39,617 nucleotides of DNA from Desulfovibrio sp. Huiquan2017 (GTDB lineage: Bacteria; Desulfobacterota; Desulfovibrionia; Desulfovibrionales; Desulfovibrionaceae): contig NZ_JAFMPN010000024.1 of the NCBI RefSeq assembly GCF_017351175.1, positions 1 to 39,617 on the forward strand. The letters are read 5' to 3'. Numbering within the stretch: the stretch's first letter is position 1; the number at the start of each line of letters is the position of its first letter. Shown one piece after another: positions 26,881 through 35,646 of this stretch. Under the pieces are notes generated by a model that saw only the letters and a list, made by a program, of their open reading frames with translations, was not told the DNA's origin and searched no databases. A program made the position numbers and the translations under genes.

Positions 26881-26921
26881 GAGAGGGACGCAGCCGTCGT
26901 GGCTGCGTCCCTCTCTTTTTT
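26881..26921 (+). terminator. Strong rho-independent terminator of the TolC-family gene
   Basis: A perfect 15-bp stem, GAGAGGGACGCAGCC (26881-26895) with GGCTGCGTCCCTCTC (26901-26915), loop GTCGT, then TTTTTT. Confidence 0.95.
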
Positions 26922-27482
26922 GGGGAAACGTACAGTGGCGACGCCCTGTTCATAGACAAAAATCGCGGGGAGAAAGACCTCCCAGCCGAAGAGGCAACGC
27001 ACAGCAAGGGCGCGACTCCTTGCTCGCATCCAACCGGCCTTCCCGCCACATAGCCCCTGGCACCGCAAGCCCATTGTCGGCCCGCTTCCAGCCAAGCCGA
27101 CTTCAGCCTTCGCCTTGAACAAAACAACGGCCCCGCTTCGCCGCCCACGAGCGCGGAAAGGTTTTCCCTGTGGACGGCCATGCCAGGTTCGGTCAGGAAC
27201 CGCGCGGAACGACTCGCCCGCGGAGGGCTAGGCCTTACTCCATAAGGTAAATTGGGGAGTTGAACGCCGCATTGCGGCACGAAACAGGTGGTCCAGCCCT
27301 GCTTTCCCCTGTCCCGTCTCCATCGAAGCGCGCCAGATTAGACCCGGCCCCACCCATTTCGCTGTCCTGGGGATTTGCCGGTGGGCAAAGACATGCGTTC
27401 CTGGATCCTTTTCTGCGTCTTCGACATGGCCTTTTAGCTACGCGCCTTCCGGCTCATGCAATAACCGTTGCCATGCGCCCAA
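26922..27482. other. Intergenic region between convergent units; nothing recognised
   Basis: About 560 bases between the terminators of the TolC-family gene and the exporter operon. Open frames here lack a Shine-Dalgarno and give Arg/Pro-rich, low-quality translations. Small palindromes such as GCCGCATTGCGGC occur, but no RNA gene or mobile element is recognisable. Confidence 0.5.
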
Positions 27483-27513
27483 ACCAAAAGGCCCCGGCGC
27501 AATGCCGGGGCCT
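27483..27513 (-). terminator. Rho-independent terminator of the exporter/LapG operon
   Basis: On the minus strand AAGGCCCCGGC pairs with GCCGGGGCCTT (11 bp, 5-base loop) across 27513-27487, followed by TTTTGG. It closes the four-gene minus-strand operon 30 bases past the last stop. Confidence 0.88.
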
Positions 27514-27543
27514 TGGGCAACCAGATGGAATGAAGCGAAGGAA

Positions 27544-29649
27544 TTAACTCCTGTCCTCTCCCAGAAGGCGCTCTCCGTTGGGAGTCCCGAGGACATTGGC
27601 CAAGGCCGTGACCACTGCGGAGTCGAAGCGGCTGGCTTCGCGGGACAGAATCTCCAAGGCCTCTTCCGGGGCCTTTGCCCCCCGATAGGAACGCGGGCGA
27701 ATCATGGCGCAGAACACATTCAGCACCGCGAGAATGCGGGCCAGCAGAATGATGTCGCCGCCCTTGAGCTTCTTGGGATACCCCGTGCCGTCCAGGCGCT
27801 CGTTCATCTGATAGATGGCGGTAAGCACGCCCTCGGCTATGTCGATGTCCTTGAGGATGCGGTAGGCGTATTCGACGTGCCCCTCCATGATGACCATCTC
27901 CTCGGGAGTGAGCTTGCCCGGCTTGGTCAGGATCTCATTGGGCACGAACATCTTGCCGATCTGGGACAGGTTGGCGGCGGTCTCGATCTCGGCAATATCC
28001 ATTTCGGAGAGGTGCATGGCCTTGGCCACCTCCACGGACAGTCCGGCCAGAAGCTTGGTATGACCGCCCAGGTACGGGTCGGCCGCCTCGATGGTCGAGC
28101 CCAGGGCCTCCATGGCGTTCTTGATCAAACGCTTGTTCTTCTCCTGGGCGGCCACGAACTCGGTCACATCGCGGTAGACCTCGACGATCCCTTGGCAGGT
28201 GCCGTCCTTGGCGTAGTATGGGGATTTGGACACCTGGAACTGGTGGCGCCGGGAGCGGATGAAGATGGGCTCGCTGATGGTCAGCTTGCGCTTCTCGCCG
28301 ACGACCACTTCATCGATGGATTCCAGCCGCTTGGCCGTGTCAAAGCCGAATACGGCGGCGGTGTCCATGCCGATGAGTTCCTCTTTGGGCCGCCCGGCGG
28401 CCGCGGCAAAGGCGTCGTTGACGTAGGTGAACTTGCCGTGCGCGTCCTTGAGGACGATGAATTCGTCGATATTGGCGTTGATGGAGTCGATGAACAACTT
28501 CTGTTCCTCGATCTGGGTGGCCAGAGCGCGGAACTGCTCGGCGATGCGCTGGCTTTGCACCCCGGTCAGAATCCACCAAGCCAACCCGGCGATAAGCAAG
28601 GCGGTCAGGATGCCCAACCCGGCCACGATGTAGACCGCACGGGTGTAATCGACAATGGGTTTCATGGCCTCGCCGTAGTCGATTTCCTGGACCAGCCACC
28701 AGGCCGGGCCCGGGATGCGCACGCCCAGGGAATAGACCTGGGTATCGCCGTCTTCGAGGCTAGGCCTGATCCCGAAAGGAATATGCCCGCTCTCATCGAC
28801 TTTTATGGGGAATCCGATGTCCAGGAAGCCCTCGGAGGTCCACGGCGCGACCTCGCGGTAACCCGCGCCGCTCTTCTGCATGAGGCGGGTCTTTTCCCCC
28901 TTGACGGCCAACGGGGAGTTGGACAGCAGCTCGGTGATCTTGCCGGAGACCTGTCGGGTCATCATGAGCACGCCCACGGCCTTCTGGCCGGGGGTTTCCT
29001 CGGCGCCGCCCACGGCGTCGGGCGGGTAGACCGGGACGAACACATCCATCTCAAGCCCCTGCGCGGTCTTACGCAAGGTGGAATACTGCGGTCCCTTGCC
29101 CCTGATGGCTGCCATCGCCAGCCCGGTCTGCTCCTGGCTCATGGGTGGCAGGTAGCCGTCGGTGGCGATGTAGGCCTCGCCCTTGCGGCTCAGGATCCGG
29201 GCGTTGAGGAAGCCCGCGTAGGTGGAGAATTCGCGGAGCATGTTCTCCATCATGGGCAATTGCTCGGCCAGGGTCGCGCCCTCCCCACTCTCCGAGGATT
29301 GATCGGAGTGCAATCGCACGAAGAGGTTGGACAGGTCGCCGGCATAGGTGTCCACCTCCGCTGCGTAGAGCCGGAAGAGGTCGGACTTGATCAGCCGGTC
29401 GCCTTGGTGGGACAGATTCTCAAGCCAGGACGTCATGACCTCGGAGCGCCCTTGGGTCAGTAGTTGAAATCGCTTCTGCTGGTTTTCCAACATCCCGGCC
29501 TGCTTATCCCGCACCGCCCTGGCGGCGAGCAGGACGATGCCCACCGAGATGACCAGCACAAAAGCCAGCACCACGCCGATTTTGACGCCCTGCCCGGCTC
29601 CCCCGATCGACTTGGGGACCTCCGGGGTCTTGGTAAGATGTTCAGCCAT
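27544..29649 (-). CDS. dvhD: Membrane receptor: periplasmic sensor, PAS, degenerate HD-GYP (LapD functional analog)
   Basis: 701 aa. TM1 (23-43), a roughly 295-aa periplasmic region probably of Cache type, TM2 (339-362), a PAS domain (385-500) and an HD-GYP domain (510-690). The HD dyad is lost (S562-Q563 in NLSQIGK), the HH pair reads M615-N616 and the later Asp residues are N644 and C647. H530, H591 and the DGTGYP motif remain. It should therefore not hydrolyse c-di-GMP but could bind it. Being last in an operon with the exporter and LapG, and with no LapD-like GGDEF-EAL protein here, it fits DvhD of D. vulgaris, which I recall as a c-di-GMP receptor unrelated to LapD that holds DvhG back. 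Orthology is from memory and position. The start is supported by GGAG upstream. Confidence 0.8.
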   Translation of the reverse strand: MAEHLTKTPEVPKSIGGAGQGVKIGVVLAFVLVISVGIVLLAARAVRDKQAGMLENQQKRFQLLTQGRSEVMTSWLENLSHQGDRLIKSDLFRLYAAEVDTYAGDLSNLFVRLHSDQSSESGEGATLAEQLPMMENMLREFSTYAGFLNARILSRKGEAYIATDGYLPPMSQEQTGLAMAAIRGKGPQYSTLRKTAQGLEMDVFVPVYPPDAVGGAEETPGQKAVGVLMMTRQVSGKITELLSNSPLAVKGEKTRLMQKSGAGYREVAPWTSEGFLDIGFPIKVDESGHIPFGIRPSLEDGDTQVYSLGVRIPGPAWWLVQEIDYGEAMKPIVDYTRAVYIVAGLGILTALLIAGLAWWILTGVQSQRIAEQFRALATQIEEQKLFIDSINANIDEFIVLKDAHGKFTYVNDAFAAAAGRPKEELIGMDTAAVFGFDTAKRLESIDEVVVGEKRKLTISEPIFIRSRRHQFQVSKSPYYAKDGTCQGIVEVYRDVTEFVAAQEKNKRLIKNAMEALGSTIEAADPYLGGHTKLLAGLSVEVAKAMHLSEMDIAEIETAANLSQIGKMFVPNEILTKPGKLTPEEMVIMEGHVEYAYRILKDIDIAEGVLTAIYQMNERLDGTGYPKKLKGGDIILLARILAVLNVFCAMIRPRSYRGAKAPEEALEILSREASRFDSAVVTALANVLGTPNGERLLGEDRS

Positions 29650-29694
29650 GTCGCTTCTCCATCTGGTTTGTGGCCACGCCCTTGTGGGCGGGCC

Positions 29695-30396
29695 TTATTG
29701 CTTCGCCTTTTCGTAAGTGGTCCGCTTTTGGGGAGCCACGTGCATCCAGCGGTACTTCTCGTTGACCGAGTACTGCGGAATGTAATGCCGGTATTTCTTA
29801 TGAGACAGGACCATGTCGGTCTGATTGTCGAGGATGTAGATATCGTCCGTGGCGTACACCGCCAAGACCGCATGGCCGATGCCGCGGATGGCGTCCTTGA
29901 CAGCCACGATGCGCAATTGGTCGCCGGTAAAACCGAGTTCCTGAAGGGCGTAGAACTTGGCGATGGAATAGTCTTCGCAGTCGCCCGATTTTTTGAGGAA
30001 TTCCCAGGGAGTCTCCCAGTAGTCGCTGACGCCCCAGTTGGCCTTGTCCAAACGGTACGGCCACTTGTTGAAGAACTTGGTCACGGCCTTGAGCCGCTCC
30101 ATCTCGGACTTGTTTCGAACCTGGGCCTTGAGCGTGTCCCAGGCCCTCCGGGACGGATGGCCGCGCGTCCGGTCATCGTTGAAATACCCCTTCCAGGCCC
30201 GCATCTTATCGAGCACGCGCGTCCACTTGGGCAGCTTTTGCAGCTTGCCCTTGAACTCCATGGTCCCGAAGAGACGGCGCTGCCCCGAATCGGCGGCCGC
30301 CGCAAAGGCGTCGAGAGGCCGGACGAGGGTTGCGGCAAGACAGGCCGCGCAAAGCGCGACCACCACCGCCGAGTATATCCCCCGCACCGGCTTCAT
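29695..30396 (-). CDS. lapG: LapG-type periplasmic transglutaminase-like cysteine protease (BTLCP)
   Basis: A 233-aa exported protease. Residues 1-35 form a signal peptide with a hydrophobic core and an AFAAA end. The catalytic triad is C140 (SGDCEDY), H175 (IGHAVLAVY) and D190 (ILDNQTD). E141 and D142 next to the Cys fit the acidic calcium-binding cluster of LapG proteins. LapG cuts LapA-type adhesins at a di-alanine site, and both adhesins here carry TAAG at the expected distance from the N-terminus. The gene starts seven bases after the HlyD-type gene and lies 45 bases before the receptor gene, so protease and probable inhibitor are made together. Family and role are strongly supported; dvhG is the likely name in Desulfovibrio. 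Confidence 0.93.
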   Translation of the reverse strand: MKPVRGIYSAVVVALCAACLAATLVRPLDAFAAAADSGQRRLFGTMEFKGKLQKLPKWTRVLDKMRAWKGYFNDDRTRGHPSRRAWDTLKAQVRNKSEMERLKAVTKFFNKWPYRLDKANWGVSDYWETPWEFLKKSGDCEDYSIAKFYALQELGFTGDQLRIVAVKDAIRGIGHAVLAVYATDDIYILDNQTDMVLSHKKYRHYIPQYSVNEKYRWMHVAPQKRTTYEKAKQ

Positions 30397-30403
30397 CCAC
30401 GCC

Positions 30404-31732
30404 TCATCGTTCCCTAAGCGCGTTCTGCTTTGCCTTGAGCAGCGGCTTAAGCAGATAGTCCAGGACCGACTTCCGGCCGGTCAGGATGTCCACGCTCGCG
30501 GTCATGCCCGGGATGATGGGCAACTGCTGGCCCCGATAGGTGATGGCGTTTTCCTTGGTGCGCACCTTGACCAGGTAGTGGCTCTCGCCCTTCTCGTCTT
30601 CGATGGTGTCGGCCGAAATGTTCTCCACGGTACCGTCCAATCCGCCGTAGATGGAGAAGTCATAGGCCGTGATCTTGACCTTGGCCTTCTGGCCCGGGTG
30701 CAGGAAGGCGATGTCCGAAGGCTTGACCTCGGCCTCGACCAGCAAGGTATCGTCCAAGGGCACGACCTCCATGATGGACTCGCCGGGCCGGATCACGCCG
30801 CCGATGGTGTTGACCATGATGTGCTTGACCACGCCGCGCACCGGGGAACGCACATCGGTGCGGGTCACGCGGTCGCCGCCGGAGCTGAGGTTCTCCAGGA
30901 TGGAATTGAGTTCCTGCCTGCGGGCATTGATCTCCTCCAAGGCGTTGGCCCGGTATTCGGCCTTGGCCTGGGCGATGCGCCCCTGGGCTTCCTTGGCTGC
31001 CCGCTGTACGCGGGGGATGCCCAGGGTCAGGGCTTGCATATCGCCGTGCAATTGAACCACGGTCTGTTCCAGGCGCAGATAATCGAGCTCGGAATGAATA
31101 TGCTTCTCCACCAGGGGCTTGGCGATATTGCGTTGTTTCTCGGCCACTTCCAGGCTCTGGCGAAGCTGATTGCGGCGGGCGACCATCTCGTTCACTTCCT
31201 GCTGCCGCTGCTGATACTGGTCCTCAAGCAGGCTGATGTCGATATTGAGCTTGTTGCGCTGGGCCAGAAAGATATGGTGTTGGTCATCGACCAGTTGCGG
31301 AGCCTTCTCGACCACTTCAGGCGGGAAGCTCGGTTCGTCCACACCGTCCGCTTCAGCCTGGAGCCTGGCGATGGCCGCCTGGTGCTCCAGGGCCTTGCTC
31401 TGGGCATCGCGGTAATAGCTGGCGGCCTGCTCGTTGGACAGGCGGCAAAGGATGTCGCCCTTTTCCACGGTCTGGCCCTCCTGAACGAAAAGCTCGTTCA
31501 TGATGCCACCCTCCAGGTTCTGGATTTCCTGGATGCGCTGGGACGGGATGACCCGGCCGAAGCCGCGTGTGCGCTCGTCGAGCATGGCCAGCTTGGCCCA
31601 GACGATGAAGATGAGGATCATCAACAGAATGGACGTGGACATGATGTAGGCGACCCGGTGGCCCCGGCCGTACATGGCCTGGTCCACCTCGCTCATGAAC
31701 AGGAGCGTTTCTCTATCGTATTTCTTGCTCAT
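30404..31732 (-). CDS. HlyD/LapC-type periplasmic adaptor of the type I secretion system
   Basis: A 442-aa membrane fusion protein: a short cytoplasmic N-terminus, one TM segment (about 26-47), a first half barrel-sandwich motif (LEGGIMNELFVQEGQTVEKGD), long coiled coils over about 120-290, the second lipoyl-like half (VRSPVRGVVKHI), a beta-barrel, and a C-terminal segment typical of T1SS adaptors (LPIIPGMTASVDI). It bridges the ABC exporter and the TolC-family channel. It starts seven bases after the exporter stop with GAGGA in front and overlaps no neighbour. Length and architecture are normal for the LapC/HlyD family. Confidence 0.93.
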   Translation of the reverse strand: MSKKYDRETLLFMSEVDQAMYGRGHRVAYIMSTSILLMILIFIVWAKLAMLDERTRGFGRVIPSQRIQEIQNLEGGIMNELFVQEGQTVEKGDILCRLSNEQAASYYRDAQSKALEHQAAIARLQAEADGVDEPSFPPEVVEKAPQLVDDQHHIFLAQRNKLNIDISLLEDQYQQRQQEVNEMVARRNQLRQSLEVAEKQRNIAKPLVEKHIHSELDYLRLEQTVVQLHGDMQALTLGIPRVQRAAKEAQGRIAQAKAEYRANALEEINARRQELNSILENLSSGGDRVTRTDVRSPVRGVVKHIMVNTIGGVIRPGESIMEVVPLDDTLLVEAEVKPSDIAFLHPGQKAKVKITAYDFSIYGGLDGTVENISADTIEDEKGESHYLVKVRTKENAITYRGQQLPIIPGMTASVDILTGRKSVLDYLLKPLLKAKQNALRER

Positions 31733-31739
31733 TTCATCC

Positions 31740-34340
31740 TCACAGGGAAACCTTGATTTGACCGGTCCGGAGTCCGTCGAGCACGGCCTTCTTGGGGCCG
31801 TCCACGACGATTCTGCCCCGGTCCATGATCACCAGCCGGTCCACGAGATCAAGCATGGAATGGCGGTGGGTGATGACGATGAGCGTCTTGTCCTCGATGT
31901 ATTTGCGCAGCCGCTCCTTGAGGCGGTATTCCGACTGGTTGTCCATGTTGCTCGACGGCTCGTCCATGATCAGGACTTCCGGATCGGGCAGGATGGCGCG
32001 GGCGATGGTCACGGCTTGTCGCTGGCCGCCGGACAGGGAGGTACCCCGTTCGCCGACCATCATGCCGAAGCCCGCCGGGTGGTCGCGAACGAAGTCGTTG
32101 ACCCCGGAAATCTCGGCGGCCGCGTTGATGGACTGGTCATCCGCCTCGGGCAAGCCGAAGGCTATATTGTCCTTCAGGGTGCCGTAGAAAAGCAGACTGT
32201 CCTGGGAGATGTAGCCCACCTTGCGGCGCAGGTCCGCCACATCCATCTGGCGCAGGTCGATGTCGCCCACCTGGACCGAGCCCTGCACCGGCTGGTAGAG
32301 GCCCACGCAGAGCTTGCCCAGCGTGGTCTTGCCCGCGCCGGTACGGCCCACGATGCCGACTTTCTCGCCCGGCTTGAGCTTAAGGTTGATGTCGTGGAGC
32401 ACGGCCTTGTCCGTGCCCGGATAGCTGAAGGACACATCGGTCAGGGTCACGGACGGCTCGATAACGCCGTAGTGGAAGGCTTCCTTGTCTTCGGGCCGCT
32501 CGGACGGCATTTCCATGAGCATGTCCAGGGCGTTCAGGGCCATACGCGATTGCTGGAAGCGCGAGAGCAGCCCGGCCACCGCGGACAGCGGAGCCATGGA
32601 CCGGCCGGACAGGATGTTGCAGGCGATGAGCCCACCCACGGTCAACTCGCCCTTGGAGATGAGGTACACGCCGGTGATGATCACGGCCACGGAAACCATC
32701 TGGGTGATGAAGACCGAGAAGGAGATGGACACGTTGGCCATGGTCTTGGCGTGGCTGTTGGAGTGGGCGGACAGGCCGACCACGTTTTCCCAGCGCGCCT
32801 GAATGCGGCCCTCGGCCATGGACGTCTTGATGGTTTCGAGCCCCTGGACGATCTCGAACAGGAGCGCGTATTTCTGGGTGGATTCCTTGTAATGGTTCTC
32901 GATGATCCGCTGAAAGGGAATCTGCATGAACACGCCCACCAGGATGACCAGGGGCACGGCCACGAAGATCGGATAGGCTATGGGCCCGCCGATGAAGTAG
33001 ATGACACAGATGAACACGATCAGGAACGGCAGGTCGATGAGGGCCACCAGCGAGGAGGAGCCGAAGAACTCGCGCAGGGACTCGAACTCGCGGATGTTGT
33101 TGGCCACCGCGCCCGCCGATTCCGGCATATAGTCGAGCCGGGCGGACATGAGGTGGTTCATGATCTTGGAGCCGAGGAGCACGTCCGCGTTGCGTCCGGC
33201 CACGTCCACGAAATAGGAACGCAGGTTCTTGAGCAGAAAGTCGAACAGATAGGCGATGCCAATGCCGATGGCCAAGGCCCAGAGGGTATCGGTGGCGTTG
33301 TTGGGGATGACCCGGTCGTACACGTTCATGACGAAGAGCGGCGAGGCCACGATGATGATGTTGGTCATGATCGAGGCGCCGATGACGTGCTTGTAGATGG
33401 GCCAGAATTTGCCGATGACGCCCCAGAACCAGCGCTTGGTCTTGAGCAGCTTGAGCTCACTGGCCCGCTTGTCCAGCTTGGATTTGCGGTGGCAGAAGAT
33501 GGCGTACCCGGTGTATTCCTCTTCGAGCTTGGCCAGAGGTATCTCGGTCTCATCCATGCCGTGGCCCGGCACGAGAACCCGGGCCGCGTTGCCCGAGGTG
33601 TCCAGGAGCACGCAGGCGTTGCCGCCGCGCAACAGCAGGATGCACGGCATGACCAGCTTGGTGATGCCCCGCAGTTTCTCGCGGTACACGGTCTTGGCGG
33701 TGATGCCGATGCGCTCGGCCGAACGCACGATGGAGGCGGCGGTAATGACTCCCTCCTGTTGGGGGATGCCAGCCTTGAGCGTGGCCGAGGAAACCGGCTT
33801 GCCGAGCAGGCGGCTGATGATGGACAGACAGATGACCAGCGGAGGTTGAAAATCAATATCCTTGGGGGTCAGCCGTTCGTCGGTCTCCACCCGGATCGGC
33901 TGTTGCATGCCCGGCATTCCAGGCATTCCCGGCATGCCTGGAGGCATCTGCCCCTTGACCGGCTGCCCTGGCTGCCCGGGTTGTAGCTGTCCCGGCTGCG
34001 GTTGTCCGGGCTGTGATTCTCCCGGTTGCGGCTGTCCCGGTTGTGGTTGCCCCGAAGCGGTTCTTCCGGCCGGAGCGGGGCCGCCCTGAGCGGGCTTGGC
34101 ACCCGGCGCGGCCTGAGGCGTCGCGGGAATCGGGCCTGAGCGTTGGGCACCGTTGCCCGGCATCGGGCCGGTGTCCATGCGCGAGGCTTTGGCGGCGGGT
34201 TTCCTGTCATCAGGACTGGCGGGCCGAGGAGCTCCCCCGGCTGGCTTGGGGCCAGCCGGATTCGGCGCTGTATCGGCCCCGGTCCTGCGGCCCGGAGCGG
34301 CCTTAGAGGCTGCTGGTGACGCTTTTTTTTCGGGTGGCAT
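31740..34340 (-). CDS. LapB-type T1SS ABC exporter with C39-like domain and Pro/Gln-rich N-terminus
   Basis: 866 aa from the ATG at 34340; a GTG at 34349 would add three residues, and neither has a clear Shine-Dalgarno. Residues 1-155 are low-complexity Pro/Gly/Ala/Gln with QPQPG and GMP repeats. Residues 162-287 resemble the C39-like domain, without the DCG catalytic Cys, so it binds substrate rather than cutting it. A six-helix transmembrane domain spans about 315-600. The ATPase has Walker A GRTGAGKTT (665-673), signature LSGGQRQ (769-775) and Walker B VLIMDEP. It powers export of the giant adhesins and probably of the small partners. It is first in the operon exporter-adaptor-LapG-receptor. 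The N-terminal extension is unusual compared with LapB-type exporters of about 720 aa. Confidence 0.93.
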   Translation of the reverse strand: MPPEKKASPAASKAAPGRRTGADTAPNPAGPKPAGGAPRPASPDDRKPAAKASRMDTGPMPGNGAQRSGPIPATPQAAPGAKPAQGGPAPAGRTASGQPQPGQPQPGESQPGQPQPGQLQPGQPGQPVKGQMPPGMPGMPGMPGMQQPIRVETDERLTPKDIDFQPPLVICLSIISRLLGKPVSSATLKAGIPQQEGVITAASIVRSAERIGITAKTVYREKLRGITKLVMPCILLLRGGNACVLLDTSGNAARVLVPGHGMDETEIPLAKLEEEYTGYAIFCHRKSKLDKRASELKLLKTKRWFWGVIGKFWPIYKHVIGASIMTNIIIVASPLFVMNVYDRVIPNNATDTLWALAIGIGIAYLFDFLLKNLRSYFVDVAGRNADVLLGSKIMNHLMSARLDYMPESAGAVANNIREFESLREFFGSSSLVALIDLPFLIVFICVIYFIGGPIAYPIFVAVPLVILVGVFMQIPFQRIIENHYKESTQKYALLFEIVQGLETIKTSMAEGRIQARWENVVGLSAHSNSHAKTMANVSISFSVFITQMVSVAVIITGVYLISKGELTVGGLIACNILSGRSMAPLSAVAGLLSRFQQSRMALNALDMLMEMPSERPEDKEAFHYGVIEPSVTLTDVSFSYPGTDKAVLHDINLKLKPGEKVGIVGRTGAGKTTLGKLCVGLYQPVQGSVQVGDIDLRQMDVADLRRKVGYISQDSLLFYGTLKDNIAFGLPEADDQSINAAAEISGVNDFVRDHPAGFGMMVGERGTSLSGGQRQAVTIARAILPDPEVLIMDEPSSNMDNQSEYRLKERLRKYIEDKTLIVITHRHSMLDLVDRLVIMDRGRIVVDGPKKAVLDGLRTGQIKVSL
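33906..34052 (-). repeat. Tandem Pro/Gln/Gly and GMP coding repeats in the exporter N-terminus
   Basis: Degenerate 15-base units encoding QPQPG-type pentapeptides (33960-34052), then nine-base units encoding GMP (33906-33941). Such repeats can change length by slippage. Copy number in this strain may differ from relatives. Confidence 0.75.
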
Positions 34341-34422
34341 AGATTTCACTTGGATGAGGATTGCGTTCGCATGCAGACCATAAAACGGGTCCGCCGTCCA
34401 TTACTGACAGTAGTAGTTTCAC

Positions 34423-34451
34423 AATCTTTCGCGTAGGGGCCATTTTGTCAA
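34423..34451 (-). promoter_or_regulatory. Candidate promoter of the exporter/LapG operon
   Basis: On the minus strand TTGACA (34451-34446), a 17-base spacer, then AAGATT (34428-34423), a perfect -35 with a weak -10. A palindrome TACTG-A-CAGTA at 34402-34412, just inside the predicted leader, could be an operator. The weak -10 suggests activator dependence or another start site. Confidence 0.4.
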
Positions 34452-34532
34452 GCTTCAATTGCCTCATTCCTTAGCGATCCCGCACGCTTCATAAACGCCC
34501 GCGAAACAGGATCCAGGCCCGGCGGCCTCCGC

Positions 34533-35528
34533 TCAGGCCGCGACCGAGATCCCGATCTTGCCCAGGGCTTTCCCCGCTTCCCAATAGCGGTGGGCCGAGG
34601 CGATGTCGCGGAAGTCAAAACGGCGCTCGTCCAGGAGCACGGCCAGTTCGTCCGCATCCACCAGTCCGGCCACCCGTTCGAGGATCTCGCCGATCCGCTC
34701 CCGCCCCTTGCCGGTGAGCAGCGGCAGAAGCATGAAGACCACGTGCAGGGACAATCCTTTGGCGTGCAGCGGCCCCAGATCGTGCGTGGAACGGGTGTTG
34801 GTGGAGACCACCCGGCCGCCCGTGCGGACCGCCCTGAGCGAGTCGTCCAGAACCGGACCGCCCACGGTGTCGAAAACCGCATCGAACCCCTCGCCGCCGG
34901 TGTACTCGGCCACGTACTCGTCCACGTCCGCAGCCGTGTAGTCGATGGGCGTGCCGCCCAGAGCCTCGACCACGGCGGCCTTGTCCGGGGAGGAGACCGT
35001 GGCGAAGACCTCGGCCCCGGCGTGGGCCCCGAGCTGCACGGCCAGATGCCCCACGCCCCCGGCCCCGCCCTGGACCAGAAGCCGTTCGCCCGCCTTGAGC
35101 CCCGCCCTGTCGAACAGGGCCAGCCAGGCGGTGACGGCGACCAGGGGCATGGCCCCGGCGTCCGTCAAATCCATGCATTCGGGAGCGCGGGCCAACAACC
35201 GTTCGTCCGCGACCGTGAACTCGGCCAGCGCGCCGGGCAATCCCTTGATCCCGCCGGGACAGCCGAACACGCGGTCGCCCGCGGCGAAGCGGGTGACGCC
35301 TGGCCCCGCGGCCTCCACGGTACCGGACACGTCCATGCCCGGCACGGCGGGCAGTGCGGGCGCAAAGGCCAGGGACTGGCCCAGCGCGGCGATTTTGTTG
35401 TCGATGGGGTTCAGGCTCGACCCGGCAACGCGGACCAGGACCTGGCCCGGACCGGGGTCGGGCACGGGGATATCGGACTCGGCAAAGGCGTATTGCCCGC
35501 CGTATTCTTCAAGCAGCATGGCTTTCAT
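34533..35528 (-). CDS. Zinc-independent MDR oxidoreductase, quinone oxidoreductase-like
   Basis: 331 aa. An N-terminal GroES-like domain (MKAMLLEEYG, VPGMDVSGTVEAAG) and a Rossmann domain with the nucleotide motif GGAGGVGHLA at about 154-163. The structural zinc Cys cluster of alcohol dehydrogenases is absent, so it fits the NADPH:quinone reductase/enoyl reductase branch of the medium-chain dehydrogenase superfamily. Its natural substrate cannot be told from sequence. AGGAGG lies seven bases before the ATG at 35528, deciding this start over a longer frame from 35561. It is divergent from the radical SAM gene across about 120 bases and has no visible tie to the adhesin locus. Confidence 0.88.
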   Translation of the reverse strand: MKAMLLEEYGGQYAFAESDIPVPDPGPGQVLVRVAGSSLNPIDNKIAALGQSLAFAPALPAVPGMDVSGTVEAAGPGVTRFAAGDRVFGCPGGIKGLPGALAEFTVADERLLARAPECMDLTDAGAMPLVAVTAWLALFDRAGLKAGERLLVQGGAGGVGHLAVQLGAHAGAEVFATVSSPDKAAVVEALGGTPIDYTAADVDEYVAEYTGGEGFDAVFDTVGGPVLDDSLRAVRTGGRVVSTNTRSTHDLGPLHAKGLSLHVVFMLLPLLTGKGRERIGEILERVAGLVDADELAVLLDERRFDFRDIASAHRYWEAGKALGKIGISVAA

Positions 35529-35646
35529 GGACAGTTCCTCCTTTTTCCATCCTACCCGCATCCCGACGGCCTGTACAGGGGCGGAGAGATTACGGAAGAC
35601 ACGGAAATGAGTGGACCAAAGGGCGCACCTGGGTCATCATGAACGG

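Noticed and set aside
25263..27122. A 619-aa minus-strand frame across the TolC-family gene
   Set aside because: It runs antisense over a gene with a clear signal peptide and family match and across two noncoding regions; no domain is seen.
27502..29463. A 653-aa plus-strand frame opposite the HD-GYP receptor
   Set aside because: Antisense shadow; the minus strand has transmembrane segments, PAS and HD-GYP motifs. The plus frames at 31674-33986 and 30038-31756 are shadows of the exporter and adaptor.
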